A DNA stretch of 64,000 nucleotides from an uncultured Eubacteriales bacterium. GTDB lineage: Bacteria; Bacillota; Clostridia; Oscillospirales; Oscillospiraceae. The translations under genes and the position numbers were made by a program. The notes beneath the pieces were generated by a model. The model saw only the letters and a program-made list of their open reading frames with translations. It searched no databases and was not told the DNA's origin. Positions 33,665-41,518 of this stretch are shown here, piece after piece. The stretch lies in NCBI GenBank assembly GCA_900316205.1, contig ONBX01000023.1, positions 1 to 64,000 on the forward strand, read 5' to 3'. Within the stretch, counting starts at the first letter, position 1. Each line of letters begins with the position of its first letter.

Positions 33665-33690
33665 AAAAAAGCCCGGACAGTTCTTCGGGC
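33665..33690 (-). terminator. Terminator-like hairpin in the thrC leader
   Basis: Minus strand GCCCG...CGGGC stem followed by six T, starting almost at the predicted transcription start and about 30 nt before the thrC ribosome binding site. It is too short for a T-box. It could be a leader attenuator, or could stop read-through from the right. Confidence 0.45.
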
Positions 33691-33697
33691 CGCTCTT

Positions 33698-33726
33698 ATT
33701 CTACCAGCTTCCCCCGGGGAAATCAA
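33698..33726 (-). promoter_or_regulatory. Promoter of thrC
   Basis: Minus strand TTGATT (33726-33721), 17-bp spacer, TAGAAT (33703-33698). Confidence 0.6.
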
Positions 33727-33766
33727 TGCAGGAGGACGCCTTTCCCGGCTTTATCAAAAGGAAGCA

Positions 33767-33795
33767 TTGACTTCCCGACTGATTTCGAGTACAAT
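33767..33795 (+). promoter_or_regulatory. Promoter of the TAXI-TRAP operon
   Basis: TTGACT (33767-33772), 17-bp spacer and TACAAT (33790-33795), 48 bp before the ATG. Confidence 0.75.
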
Positions 33796-33843
33796 CAGAC
33801 ATAAGTACAGAAATGTACAATATACAGAAAGGACAAATGGAAA

Positions 33844-34854
33844 ATGAAAAGATTTCTTGCTCTTCTTCTTGCAGTCATGATGGTCCTGGCTCTGGCCGCC
33901 TGCGGCGAGGCCAAGCCCGAGTCCGCTGCTCCCGCTGAGGGCGGCTCCGGCGAGCCCAGCTTCCAGGGCAGCTACCTGATGGGCACCGGCTCTGCCACCG
34001 GCAACTACTACAACTTCGGCAACGCCGTCTGCACCGTCATCAACCAGGTTACCGGCGCCAACATCACCGTCAACGCCACCGGCGGCTCCACCGAGAACGC
34101 CCGTCTGCTGGGCTCCGGCGAGAATGAGTTCGCCATGATCCAGTCTGACGTGTTCAGCTATGCCCACCAGGGCATCGAGATGTTCGACGGCTCCCCCATC
34201 ACCAACTTCAAGGCTGTCACCGCCTGCTACCCCGAGATGGTGCAGATCGTCGTCCGCAAGGACAGCGGCATCACTTCCGTTGCCGATATGGCCGGCAAGA
34301 AGATCTGCGTCGGCGCTGTGGGCTCCGGCTACGAAGTCGCCGCCCGTCAGATCCTGGGCGCCTACGGCATGAGCTACGATGACATCGACGAGCAGTTTGC
34401 CGACCAGGCTACCGCCAAGAACGGCGTGCAGGACGGCACCCTCGACGGTATGTTCCTCTGCTCCGGCTACCCCAACTCCAACGTGACCGAGCTCTCCCTC
34501 AGCGGCAAGATCGAAGTCATCACCATCGATCAGGAGCACCTGGACATTCTGACCAGGCAGTACCCCTTCTACTCTCCCTTCACCACCCAGACCGATGAGT
34601 ACAACCTGGGCCATGAGATCACCAGCGTGGCTGTCAAGTGCATGCTCGTCTGCTCCGACACCTTCTCCGAGGACGAGATCTACGCGCTGACCAAGGCCAT
34701 CTACGAGAATCTGGACGCCATCAAGGAGATCAACTCCAAGGCCAACTACATGAGCCTGGAAGCTGCGCTCTCCGGCATCCCCAGCGACCTGCACCCCGGT
34801 GCCGCCCGCTACTTTGCCGAGCAGGGCATCGAGATCCCCGATTACCTGAAGTAA
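33844..34854 (+). CDS. TRAP transporter solute-binding subunit, TAXI family
   Basis: This 336-aa lipoprotein has lipobox LALAAC (Cys20). The TAXI signature is clear: MGTGSATGNYYNFGNAVCTVINQ, NATGGSTENARLLGSGENEFAMIQSD and GKKICVGAVGSGYEVAARQIL. It binds a small carboxylate or amino acid and hands it to the fused permease encoded next. Codon use is strongly biased to C-ending codons compared with neighbours, which suggests high expression. ATG 33844 follows AAAGGACAAATGGAAA. Confidence 0.93.
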   Translation: MKRFLALLLAVMMVLALAACGEAKPESAAPAEGGSGEPSFQGSYLMGTGSATGNYYNFGNAVCTVINQVTGANITVNATGGSTENARLLGSGENEFAMIQSDVFSYAHQGIEMFDGSPITNFKAVTACYPEMVQIVVRKDSGITSVADMAGKKICVGAVGSGYEVAARQILGAYGMSYDDIDEQFADQATAKNGVQDGTLDGMFLCSGYPNSNVTELSLSGKIEVITIDQEHLDILTRQYPFYSPFTTQTDEYNLGHEITSVAVKCMLVCSDTFSEDEIYALTKAIYENLDAIKEINSKANYMSLEAALSGIPSDLHPGAARYFAEQGIEIPDYLK

Positions 34855-34867
34855 ACCCGTGTGCCGG

Positions 34868-34900
34868 TCAGGCAGGGCACATCTGCCCTGCCTGATTTCT
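34868..34900 (+). terminator. Inter-gene hairpin between binding protein and permease
   Basis: A perfect 12-bp stem (TCAGGCAGGGCA/TGCCCTGCCTGA, CATC loop) followed by TTTCTT, directly after the binding-protein stop codon. It probably lets most transcripts end there, giving more binding protein than permease. Confidence 0.6.
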
Positions 34901-34926
34901 TATCCTGAAACGGAAGGAGATCCGCA

Positions 34927-36897
34927 ATGGCACTGTTCAAGAAAAAGAAAAAGGTCGATCCCGAGGAGATCGATCTTTCCGCCCTGGACCGCGAGTCCAA
35001 ATACAAGATCTTTTCCGGCAAGGTCGAGACCGTCATCGAGATCGTCCTGACGCTGTGGGCCCTGTTCCAGCTCTATGCCTCCATTTCCAACAAGGTCCCC
35101 CTGCAGATCCTGCGCTATACCCACCTGGGTCTGGCCATTTCCTTTGCCTTCCTTCTCTATCCTGCCACCAAGAACGCCGACCGGCGGAAGCTTCCCTGGT
35201 ATGATATCGTGCTCTGCGTCGCATTCCTCTGCGTCTCCGGCTACTTTATCATCAACTACAAGCCTCTGCAGTTCCGCGCCGGCGCTTATAATATGATGGA
35301 CACCATTATGGCGGGCCTTGGCATCGCGCTGGTGCTGCTGGCCTGCTGGCGTGTGGTCGGTCCCCCCATCGTCATCATCGCAAGCTGCTTCTTCATCTAC
35401 GGCATGGTGGGCAAGTACATGCCCGGCTTCCTGCATCACAGGGGCTTCGCCTTCAAGCGCATCATCACCCATCTCTTCATCACCACCGAAGGCGTCATCG
35501 GCAACCCCCTGGGCGTCTGCTCCACCTTCATCTTCCTGTTCATCCTTTTCGGCGCTTTCCTGGAGAAGACCGGCATCGGCCAGTTCTTCATCGACCTGGC
35601 AAACTCCCTGGCCGGCTGGGCGGCCGGCGGCCCGGCCAAGGTGGCCGTGCTGTCCTCCGCCCTCCAGGGCACCGTTTCCGGCTCCTCCGTGTCCAACACC
35701 GTGTCCACCGGCTCCTTCACCATCCCCATGATGAAGTCCCTGGGCTATGAGCCGGAGTTTGCCGGCGCCGTGGAAGCGGCCGCCTCCACCGGCGGGCAGA
35801 TCATGCCGCCCGTCATGGGCAGCGCCGCCTTCCTCATCAGCGAGACCGTGGGCGTGCCCTACCGGCAGCTCATGGTGGTCGCCGTCATCCCGGCGCTGCT
35901 CTACTTCGTGGGCATCTGGATCAGCGTCCACCTGGAGGCCAAGCGCCTGGGTCTGAAGGGTCTGCCGAAAGACAAGCTCCCCAAGACCTGGCCCCTCATG
36001 CGGGACAAGGGCCATCTGCTGCTGCCCCTGCTTGCCATCATCTATCTGATGCTGGCGGGCTTCACCGTCTCCCGCGCCGCCCTCATCGGCTGCGCCATCT
36101 GCATCGTGGTGCCCTATCTGCGCAAGGGGACCCGGGTGCCCTTCCTGCAGATCTTCAAGGCCCTGCCCCAGGCGGCCCGCAGCGTCATCTCCGTGGCCAC
36201 CGCCTGCTCCACCGCCGGTATCATCATCGGCATGGTGACCCTCACCGGTCTGGGCCAGCGCATCGGCTCCGGCATCTTCGATCTGGTGGGCAACAGTGTG
36301 TTCCTGGCGCTGGTCTGCGCCATGTTCACCTCCCTCATCCTGGGCATGGGCGTTTCCACCACCTCCAACTACCTGATCACCTCCACCATCGCGGCGCCTA
36401 TCCTGATCAAGGCAGGTATCCCCCTGCTGGCCGCCCACATGTTCTGCTTCTACTTCGGCATCGTGGCCGATATCACCCCGCCTGTGGCCCTGGCCGCCTA
36501 TGCCGGCTCCGCCATCGCCAAGGGCAACGCCTTCAAGACCGGTGTGAACGCCACGAAGCTGGCCATCGCCGCCTTCCTGATCCCCTACATGTTCGCCATG
36601 AACCCGGCCATGATCATGATCAACGGCGGAGAGGTGATGCTCTCCGGCGGCGCCCTGCTGAAGGCCCTGCCCATGATCCTCACGGCCATCATCGGTCTCG
36701 TTGGCATCGGCGGCGGCTTCATCGGCTACCTCTTCGGCAAGCTCAGCATTCCGCTGCGCCTGGTCTCCTTCGCCGGCGGCCTGCTGCTGGTGGTTCCGGG
36801 CACTCTCACCGATATCATCGGCGTGGCGCTGGTGGCTCTGGTGGTGGTTTTCACCAAGCTGCGCAGCAGGAAGAATACCCCCGCCGAGGCGGCGTAA
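34927..36897 (+). CDS. TRAP transporter permease, fused small and large subunits
   Basis: This 656-aa membrane protein has the small (DctQ-like, four-span) subunit fused to the large DctM subunit, as usual for TAXI systems. After a basic cytosolic start (FKKKKKVDPEE) some 16 hydrophobic segments can be counted. DctM-type signatures are present: FGAFLEKTGIGQFFIDLANSLAG, GTVSGSSVSNTVSTGSFTIP, STGGQIMPPVMGSAAFL and GIVADITPPVALAAYAGSAIA. GAAACGGAAGGAG precedes ATG. It forms a complete secondary uptake system with the binding protein 72 bp upstream. Confidence 0.95.
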   Translation: MALFKKKKKVDPEEIDLSALDRESKYKIFSGKVETVIEIVLTLWALFQLYASISNKVPLQILRYTHLGLAISFAFLLYPATKNADRRKLPWYDIVLCVAFLCVSGYFIINYKPLQFRAGAYNMMDTIMAGLGIALVLLACWRVVGPPIVIIASCFFIYGMVGKYMPGFLHHRGFAFKRIITHLFITTEGVIGNPLGVCSTFIFLFILFGAFLEKTGIGQFFIDLANSLAGWAAGGPAKVAVLSSALQGTVSGSSVSNTVSTGSFTIPMMKSLGYEPEFAGAVEAAASTGGQIMPPVMGSAAFLISETVGVPYRQLMVVAVIPALLYFVGIWISVHLEAKRLGLKGLPKDKLPKTWPLMRDKGHLLLPLLAIIYLMLAGFTVSRAALIGCAICIVVPYLRKGTRVPFLQIFKALPQAARSVISVATACSTAGIIIGMVTLTGLGQRIGSGIFDLVGNSVFLALVCAMFTSLILGMGVSTTSNYLITSTIAAPILIKAGIPLLAAHMFCFYFGIVADITPPVALAAYAGSAIAKGNAFKTGVNATKLAIAAFLIPYMFAMNPAMIMINGGEVMLSGGALLKALPMILTAIIGLVGIGGGFIGYLFGKLSIPLRLVSFAGGLLLVVPGTLTDIIGVALVALVVVFTKLRSRKNTPAEAA

Positions 36898-36941
36898 CAC
36901 GAAAGAAAAGGCTGCTGAAAGGGTAAAGTCCCGTTTATGCC

Positions 36942-36966
36942 GTAGGGGAGGGGCTTGCCCCTCCCG
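36942..36966 (+). repeat. REP-like palindrome with GTAG head
   Basis: GTAGGGGAGGGG/CCCCTCCC, the same sequence as 12911-12936. Confidence 0.6.
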
Positions 36967-36995
36967 TGCCCAAAGCACCGGGAAAACACAAGAAA

Positions 36996-37045
36996 AACCG
37001 GGATGAATTCAGCCTGTCTTTCGAATACATCCCGGTTCTGTTTTT
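36996..37045 (+). terminator. Terminator of the TRAP operon
   Basis: AACCGGGATG (36996-37005) pairs with CATCCCGGTT (37028-37037), followed by CTGTTTTTC. Confidence 0.7.
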
Positions 37046-37067
37046 CGTTATGCCGAAGCAGCGTCCT

Positions 37068-37610
37068 TTATCGCTTCGGCTTCTTCACAAAGCGGGAGGA
37101 GAAGCGTTCTCCCAGGGAGGCGGCCAACTCCTGCCGCAGCGCTTCGATCTCGTCCTGCTCCAGCGCTCGCTTCGGCAGCAGGTACACGTTCTGAGGCGTG
37201 GTGTAGATGAGAAACATGGAGGCCAGCTCGAAGCAGCAATGCAGGCTGTGGAGATTGAAGGACTCCCGGATCTTCTTTTCCGGGATTTCGATGCGGATGC
37301 GGTGATCCTCCAGCAGGACTCGGTATTCGCAGCCGATCAGGCTCTCCGGGCTTCTGATGTAGCGGCGGATCTCCTTTTCCGCCCCGGCGAAGAGCAGCAG
37401 CCCCCAGATGAGATAGGCCGCCGCCAGGAAGAACACCAGGGGATTGGGCGTGCCCAGGTTGATACGGGCGCCGATGTAGTAGAGCAGCGCCGCCCCCAGC
37501 ACCAGGAACAGGATCTGCAGCGCCCTCCGGTGGCGCAGAAACAGCCCGTAGTAGCTGGCCCGGCGAAAGTCCGTCAGCTCCGTGCGAAAGCTCGTCTCGA
37601 TCTTCTTCAT
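37068..37610 (-). CDS. YcxB-like membrane protein
   Basis: In this 180-aa protein two adjacent membrane spans (about 28-48 and 55-75) are followed by a cytosolic C-terminal domain of the YcxB/PF14317-like type (YRVLLEDHRIRIEIPEKKIRESFNLHSL, FLIYTTPQNVYLLPKRAL, basic tail). ATG 37610 follows CACAGGAGGACACGCG; the longer frame reads through a palindromic repeat and was cut. No enzymatic motif; function unknown. It is convergent with the TRAP operon. Confidence 0.75.
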   Translation of the reverse strand: MKKIETSFRTELTDFRRASYYGLFLRHRRALQILFLVLGAALLYYIGARINLGTPNPLVFFLAAAYLIWGLLLFAGAEKEIRRYIRSPESLIGCEYRVLLEDHRIRIEIPEKKIRESFNLHSLHCCFELASMFLIYTTPQNVYLLPKRALEQDEIEALRQELAASLGERFSSRFVKKPKR

Positions 37611-37737
37611 CGCGTGTCCTCCTGTGTTCTTGCCGCGAAAAGCCTTGCTTCCCCCTTCGGGGGAAGTCCCCAGTGCGCACACTGGGGAATAGGGGTTGCT
37701 CCGCCGTTGCCCCGCCATGGCCCCCCTTGCCGAAAGG

Positions 37738-37815
37738 GGGCTGTCACCCTTGGCTCCCCCACCGGGGGAGCTGTCAGCGAAGCTGACGGAAGGGGTGCGA
37801 CGGTGACTGGGGGAT
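37738..37815. repeat. Dispersed palindromic repeat
   Basis: GGCTCCCCCACCGGGGGAGC, then TCAGCGAAGCTGA and GGTGACTGGGGGATAC modules, shared with the blocks at 16.7, 22.1, 39.2 and 47.8 kb. The gap 37611-37904 holds only this material and an A/T-rich stretch just before apgM. Confidence 0.6.
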
Positions 37816-37904
37816 ACTAGTCCTGCGCCGCTAAATATCTGTCATTTCGACATTACAAAGTCATTATAAACCAAATCCCGTCAAATGCAAAGGAAACAAA
37901 CATC

Positions 37905-39176
37905 ATGAAATACTTACTCGTCATCGGCGACGGCATGGCCGACAATCCCGTCCCCGCCCTGGGCGGCAAGACCCCCCTGGAGGCCGCCTCCATCCCCGCC
38001 ATCCACCGCCTTGCGGCCCGGGGCGTGGTGGGCAGCGTCGTCAACTGCCCGCCCCAGCTCCCCGCCGGCAGCGAGACCGGCATCCTCTCCATCTTCGGCT
38101 GCGATCCCCTGCGGTATTTCACCGGCCGCTCTCCCATGGAGGCGGCGGCCCTGGGCCTCACCCTCCGGGAAGGGGACTGCTGCTACCGCTGCAACCTGGT
38201 GGGCCTGGAGGCCGGGGACCTGCCCTTTGAAGAGCGCCGTATCCTCTCCCACAGCGCCGGCTCCATCTCCGGCGAGGACGCCCTCAAGACCATCCGGGCC
38301 CTGAACGCCGACCCGGATTTTGCCGCCGCCATGCGGGAGGCCAAGATGGAGCTTCCCCCCATCGCCACCTTCCGCCCCCTGGCCATCGAGCATGACGGGG
38401 ACTTTTCGGGCATCCGCTTCATCCCGCCCCACGACCATCTGGGCGAGGTCATCGGCCCCCTGCTCCCGGAGGGGGATCCCAAGGCAAAAAAGTTTGCCGA
38501 TCTGATGCGCCTGGCCAACCGGGTCCTGGAGCATCATCCCGTCACCGAGGCGCGCCGCGCTTCCGGCAAGATGGGCGCCAACGGCATCTGGTTCTGGGCC
38601 GAGGGCACCGCCGTGAGCCTGCCCTCCTTTGAGGCGGCATACGGCCACCGGGGCGCCGTGGTCAGCGCCGTGCCCATCTGCCACGGCATCGGCGTGCTCA
38701 GGGGCCTGGAGAAGGTGGAGGTGGAGGGCGCCACCGGCGAGATCGACACCAATTTCGAGGGCAAGCTGGAGGCCACCTGGCAGAAGCTGCAGGAGTATGA
38801 CTTCGTCTGCCTGCACCTGGAGGCCCCGGACGAGTGCACCCACAACGGGGACCTCCCCGGCAAGGTCCAGTCCATCGAGTGGCTCTCCTCCAAGCTGGTG
38901 GGTCCCCTGGTGGAGCGCCTGGAGCGGGCGGGAATGGATCACCGCATCCTCCTCCTCTCCGATCACAAGACCCTCACCGCCACCCTGGGCCACGACGGCG
39001 ACCCGGTCCCCTATCTCTTCTACGACAGCCGCGTGGATACCGGCCGGGGCACGCCCTATACCGAGGCCGCCGGCGAGACCGGCCCCTTCCTGGACCACGG
39101 CTTCGAGCTGTTGGACATCCTCTTCGAGAAAAAGCCCCTGCTTCCCCCTCGGGGGGAAGTGGCCGAAGGCCGATAG
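37905..39176 (+). CDS. apgM: Cofactor-independent phosphoglycerate mutase, archaeal type
   Basis: This 423-aa metal-dependent enzyme of the alkaline-phosphatase superfamily interconverts 3- and 2-phosphoglycerate in glycolysis. It opens with LLVIGDGMAD (metal Asp). The nucleophile Ser is in PAGSETGILSIFGCDP, and later metal sites are in HLEAPDECTHNGD and LLLSDHKT. AAAGGAAAC lies upstream of the ATG. The last 12 codons (LLPPRGEVAEGR) and the stop codon are provided by a dispersed palindromic repeat (39141-39180) that also occurs at 52.6 and 60.1 kb. The original stop has therefore been replaced and the protein has a foreign tail. Confidence 0.93.
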   Translation: MKYLLVIGDGMADNPVPALGGKTPLEAASIPAIHRLAARGVVGSVVNCPPQLPAGSETGILSIFGCDPLRYFTGRSPMEAAALGLTLREGDCCYRCNLVGLEAGDLPFEERRILSHSAGSISGEDALKTIRALNADPDFAAAMREAKMELPPIATFRPLAIEHDGDFSGIRFIPPHDHLGEVIGPLLPEGDPKAKKFADLMRLANRVLEHHPVTEARRASGKMGANGIWFWAEGTAVSLPSFEAAYGHRGAVVSAVPICHGIGVLRGLEKVEVEGATGEIDTNFEGKLEATWQKLQEYDFVCLHLEAPDECTHNGDLPGKVQSIEWLSSKLVGPLVERLERAGMDHRILLLSDHKTLTATLGHDGDPVPYLFYDSRVDTGRGTPYTEAAGETGPFLDHGFELLDILFEKKPLLPPRGEVAEGR

Positions 39177-39620
39177 GGGGAACAACAAAGACCCGGATGG
39201 GAGCTGCTGCCCTTGGCTCCCCCTCCGGGGGAGCTGTCAGCGGAGCTGACGGAAGGGGTTCGCCGTGACGGAGGGAGTCAGTTTCCCGCCTCTGGCGTAG
39301 GGGCGCATCACGATGCGCCCGCCCAAGCCTTCCCCCAGCGGGGGAAGGTGGCGCGAAGCGCCGGATGAGGGCTCCGTATGGGCGACCCTTGCGGTCGCCC
39401 GCCCCAACCTCCCCTGTGCAAGGGGAGGTGGCATCCAGCGTGTTACGCCCGCTGGATGACGGAGGGGTTGTTCCGTCCCGTATCGCGCCGTGCTGCCAGG
39501 GTCTCGCTCCAGCAAAGGAACTCACGGCCGCTCATGGGGGTGTACCTTTCTTTTGCTTTCGCTTTTTCTCCCTCACCTGTCAGCTGCGCTGACATCCTCC
39601 ACCGCTGGGGGAAGAACAAA
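39177..39620. repeat. Large mosaic of palindromic repeats
   Basis: The block contains CTCCCCCTCCGGGGGAG, a GTAG-headed palindrome at 39297-39322, CTTCCCCCAGCGGGGGAAG and CCTCCCCTGTGCAAGGGGAGG. These modules recur at 4.7, 19.4, 37.7, 47.8 and 49.4 kb. The gap 39177-40022 carries no convincing gene. Confidence 0.65.
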
Positions 39621-39621
39621 A

Positions 39622-39662
39622 CCGTGCGGCGAATTCGAAGCTTGTACGAATTCGCCGCACGG
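39622..39662. repeat. Long perfect-arm hairpin, family member 3
   Basis: CCGTGCGGCGAATTCG and its exact complement around AAGCTTGTA. Compared with the hairpins at 5706 and 12962 the outer stem is changed on both sides (ATGTT/AACAT to CGTGC/GCACG), so pairing is kept. Confidence 0.65.
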
Positions 39663-39689
39663 TTCTCGTTTACAGCCCTTTTTTACCGC

Positions 39690-39716
39690 CGGGCGGGGAC
39701 AAGCCGCCGCCCCTAC
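39690..39716 (-). repeat. REP-like palindrome with GTAG head (minus strand)
   Basis: GGCGGGGAC/GCCGCCGCCCC-type palindrome ending in CTAC on the + strand. Confidence 0.5.
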
Positions 39717-39913
39717 GCAGATACCTCCGACCCTTTTGTAGGGGCCGGCGTCCTCGACGGCCCGCACAGCGCGCAGCGCTGTCATGGCTTCGCGCAGCGA
39801 AGGATCTCGCCCCGCCTTTCTTGCCTCCCCCTCCGGGGGAGGTGGATCCGGGCTTTCCACAGCCCGGATCCGAAAGGGGAAGCCTTCGAACGAGTATCCG
39901 ATCCATCAAAAAC

Positions 39914-39940
39914 ACCCCGAGGACTTTTGCCCTCGGGGCG
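39914..39940. terminator. GC hairpin before RNA cassette B
   Basis: CCCCGAGG/CCTCGGGG stem with ACTTTTGC loop; it may insulate the cassette. No strong T-run. Confidence 0.4.
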
Positions 39941-40022
39941 TTGCATTATCTCTTTATATCAGCCAAGAGAGGTAAATTGCCTTCTGCCGTATCAAAATGA
40001 TCATACTCTTGCTATAAAAATG

Positions 40023-40051
40023 TTGTTATTTTTTTCATGGCATGGTATTAT
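40023..40051 (+). promoter_or_regulatory. Promoter of structured RNA copy B
   Basis: TTGTTA (40023-40028), 17-bp spacer and TATTAT (40046-40051), then 5 nt to the first stem base, the same geometry as copy A. Confidence 0.6.
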
Positions 40052-40056
40052 GGATT

Positions 40057-40217
40057 TGCGACGCAATTCAATAATTTCCAAGCAGGGAATGGTTTTTACT
40101 ATCGGTAAAAACGCATTCTCCATCTTTGCATTCCCTGTTTGGATGTATAAGAATTGCGTCGCGGCAAAGGAGCTGTGCGTTTTTCGCGCGTAGCTTCGGC
40201 TGCGCGCTTTTTATTTT
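40057..40217 (+). ncRNA. Structured RNA with own promoter and terminator, copy B
   Basis: The outer stem GCGACGCAATTC (40058-40069) pairs perfectly with 40151-40162. The inner stem 40078-40091 pairs with 40129-40142 (one G-T), and the apical hairpin is GTTTTTAC/GTAAAAAC. GCATTCTCCATCTTTG is identical to copy A. The terminator is GCGCGTAGC-TTCG-GCTGCGCGC (40186-40207) followed by TTTTTATTTT. TTTCCCGAAAAG after the T-run is also shared with copy A. The downstream genes are unrelated to those behind copy A, so the RNA cassette is the conserved unit. Confidence 0.7.
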
Positions 40218-40262
40218 CCCGAAAAGGCGCAGTGAAATATGATGAAAGAGAGGAAAAAGGGA

Positions 40263-40604
40263 ATGAAGAACAAAACCACTGCGCTGATTCTGTCGATTTT
40301 GGTTGGAGGCCTCGGTGTAGACCGCTTTTATCTCGGCTACACCGGGATGGGTGTCCTGAAATTGCTCACTGCCGGGTGCTTTGGTATTTTGTATCTGATC
40401 GACATCATTCGTATTGCAACCGGAAGCCTGCTTCCTGCAGACGGCTCTCCCTATGAGGAGGACGGGAAAGTGGCTGTACAGGCGAAGCCTGCGGCAGATC
40501 CCTACGCCGAACTGGAAAAGCTGAATACCCTGCACACCCAGGGGGTCCTGAGCGATGAAGAGTACCAGAAGCTGAAAGCCGCTTGCCTGGCGAAAATCCA
40601 GTAA
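40263..40604 (+). CDS. TM2-domain membrane protein with C-terminal SHOCT-like motif
   Basis: This 113-aa protein has a TM2 domain at residues 1-60: two membrane spans separated by GGLGVDRFYLGYTGMGVLKLLTAGCFGILYLIDII, the classical pattern. A charged linker follows, and a SHOCT-type helix pair closes the protein (AELEKLNTLHTQGVLSDEEYQKLKAACL). ATG 40263 follows AGAGGAAAAAGGGA; in-frame ATGs at 40239/40242 lie closer to the RNA terminator and have no site. It is the first gene behind RNA copy B, 16 bp before the next membrane protein, which also has a SHOCT tail. The role is unknown; SHOCT modules are thought to mediate oligomer or nucleic-acid contacts. Confidence 0.85.
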   Translation: MKNKTTALILSILVGGLGVDRFYLGYTGMGVLKLLTAGCFGILYLIDIIRIATGSLLPADGSPYEEDGKVAVQAKPAADPYAELEKLNTLHTQGVLSDEEYQKLKAACLAKIQ

Positions 40605-40620
40605 AGGGGAAAACAGAGGA

Positions 40621-41337
40621 ATGAATAAATCATCTTCCAAAATGTGGGGCATGATCGCCGGTGGAATCATGCTGGCGATTACGGCCATTAGCGCTTTTTC
40701 TCTCATTCGAAACTATATCCAGGTGGATTCGCTCTATAGGCCGCCATTTTTGCAAGTATACTGGTCAAGTGTTATCGGCTGGATCCTTAGCGTGCTCTTT
40801 GCCGTATCGCTTCTGACGGACAACCTGAATATGGCCAAGATCGTCGCAATTTTGAAACTTGTGTTTAGCGGAGTCTCTCTTGTTGTTGTCGTTGCAGCTG
40901 CGATTTCTCAACCGGATTATATCATTCCGGCGCTGGTCATCATAAGCAACATTCTGAGTGTTGCAGCAAACGTTCTTATCCTTATGGCTCTGCTGAATCG
41001 CGGGAAAATGGGCCTTCTGTTCTGTATCGTTTCGGTTGCTGCGGGTCTCTTGTCGTCACTCGTCAGTATGCTTGGATACAGAAGTCCGTTTGGACCGGCA
41101 ATCGTGTCGGCTCTGACGACAGGACTGTTTTCAGCAGCCCAATACGTGCCGCTTGGACTGTATCTAGCAGGAAAAGACACGGCCGTCGCAGCGACAGCAG
41201 GTCGGGCTCCGGCCCGGGCTCCTGCGGACAACAGAAGCAGCATAGAAAAGCTGAGCGCTTTGAAGCGCCTGCTTGACAGCGGCGCCATCTCGCAGGAGGA
41301 GTTTGACGAGAAAAAGAGGCAAGTGCTCGGGCAGTAA
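40621..41337 (+). CDS. Multi-span membrane protein with C-terminal SHOCT motif
   Basis: This 238-aa protein has six hydrophobic segments in the first 190 residues (for example IAGGIMLAITAISAFSLI, IGWILSVLFAVSLL, VVVVAAAI, ILSVAANVLILMALL, GLLFCIVSVAAGLLSSLV and SAAQYVPLGLYLAG). An Ala/Pro/Arg linker leads to a SHOCT helix pair (SSIEKLSALKRLLDSGAISQEEFDEKKRQVLG). AAAACAGAGGA precedes ATG. It forms a two-gene unit with the TM2/SHOCT protein. A/T content is higher than in the surrounding genes, as for the operon behind copy A. Confidence 0.8.
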   Translation: MNKSSSKMWGMIAGGIMLAITAISAFSLIRNYIQVDSLYRPPFLQVYWSSVIGWILSVLFAVSLLTDNLNMAKIVAILKLVFSGVSLVVVVAAAISQPDYIIPALVIISNILSVAANVLILMALLNRGKMGLLFCIVSVAAGLLSSLVSMLGYRSPFGPAIVSALTTGLFSAAQYVPLGLYLAGKDTAVAATAGRAPARAPADNRSSIEKLSALKRLLDSGAISQEEFDEKKRQVLGQ

Positions 41338-41444
41338 AAAGAATTGCCCGTCGGGCCGTTCGTGAACGGCCTATGGGCTGTCGGGCCCGGTATCCTTGCT
41401 TCCCTTTCCTGTAGAAGTAGCCGAAAGCTCATAGGACAACAAGG

Positions 41445-41486
41445 CCCCCGATGGGGAGCTGCCGCAATGGCAGTTTCCCATCGGGG
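41445..41486. terminator. Terminator between convergent operons
   Basis: CCCCCGATGGGGAGCTGCC folds on TGGCAGTTTCCCATCGGGGG (about 18 bp, GCAA loop); T-run weak. It ends the SHOCT unit and the PEP-binding operon. Confidence 0.55.
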
Positions 41487-41518
41487 GTCTTGCTGTCTTT
41501 TCTCGGCCCGCCCCGCGG

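Noticed and set aside
33640..33726. T-box or threonine leader peptide upstream of thrC
   Set aside because: The leader is only about 60 nt and holds no Thr codon run or T-box sequence.
34900..36978. 692-codon open frame on the minus strand opposite the TRAP permease
   Set aside because: The translation is a low-complexity His/Gly/Asp/Gln-rich shadow of a GC-rich gene with C-ending codons; no ribosome binding site, and the + strand protein is clearly real.
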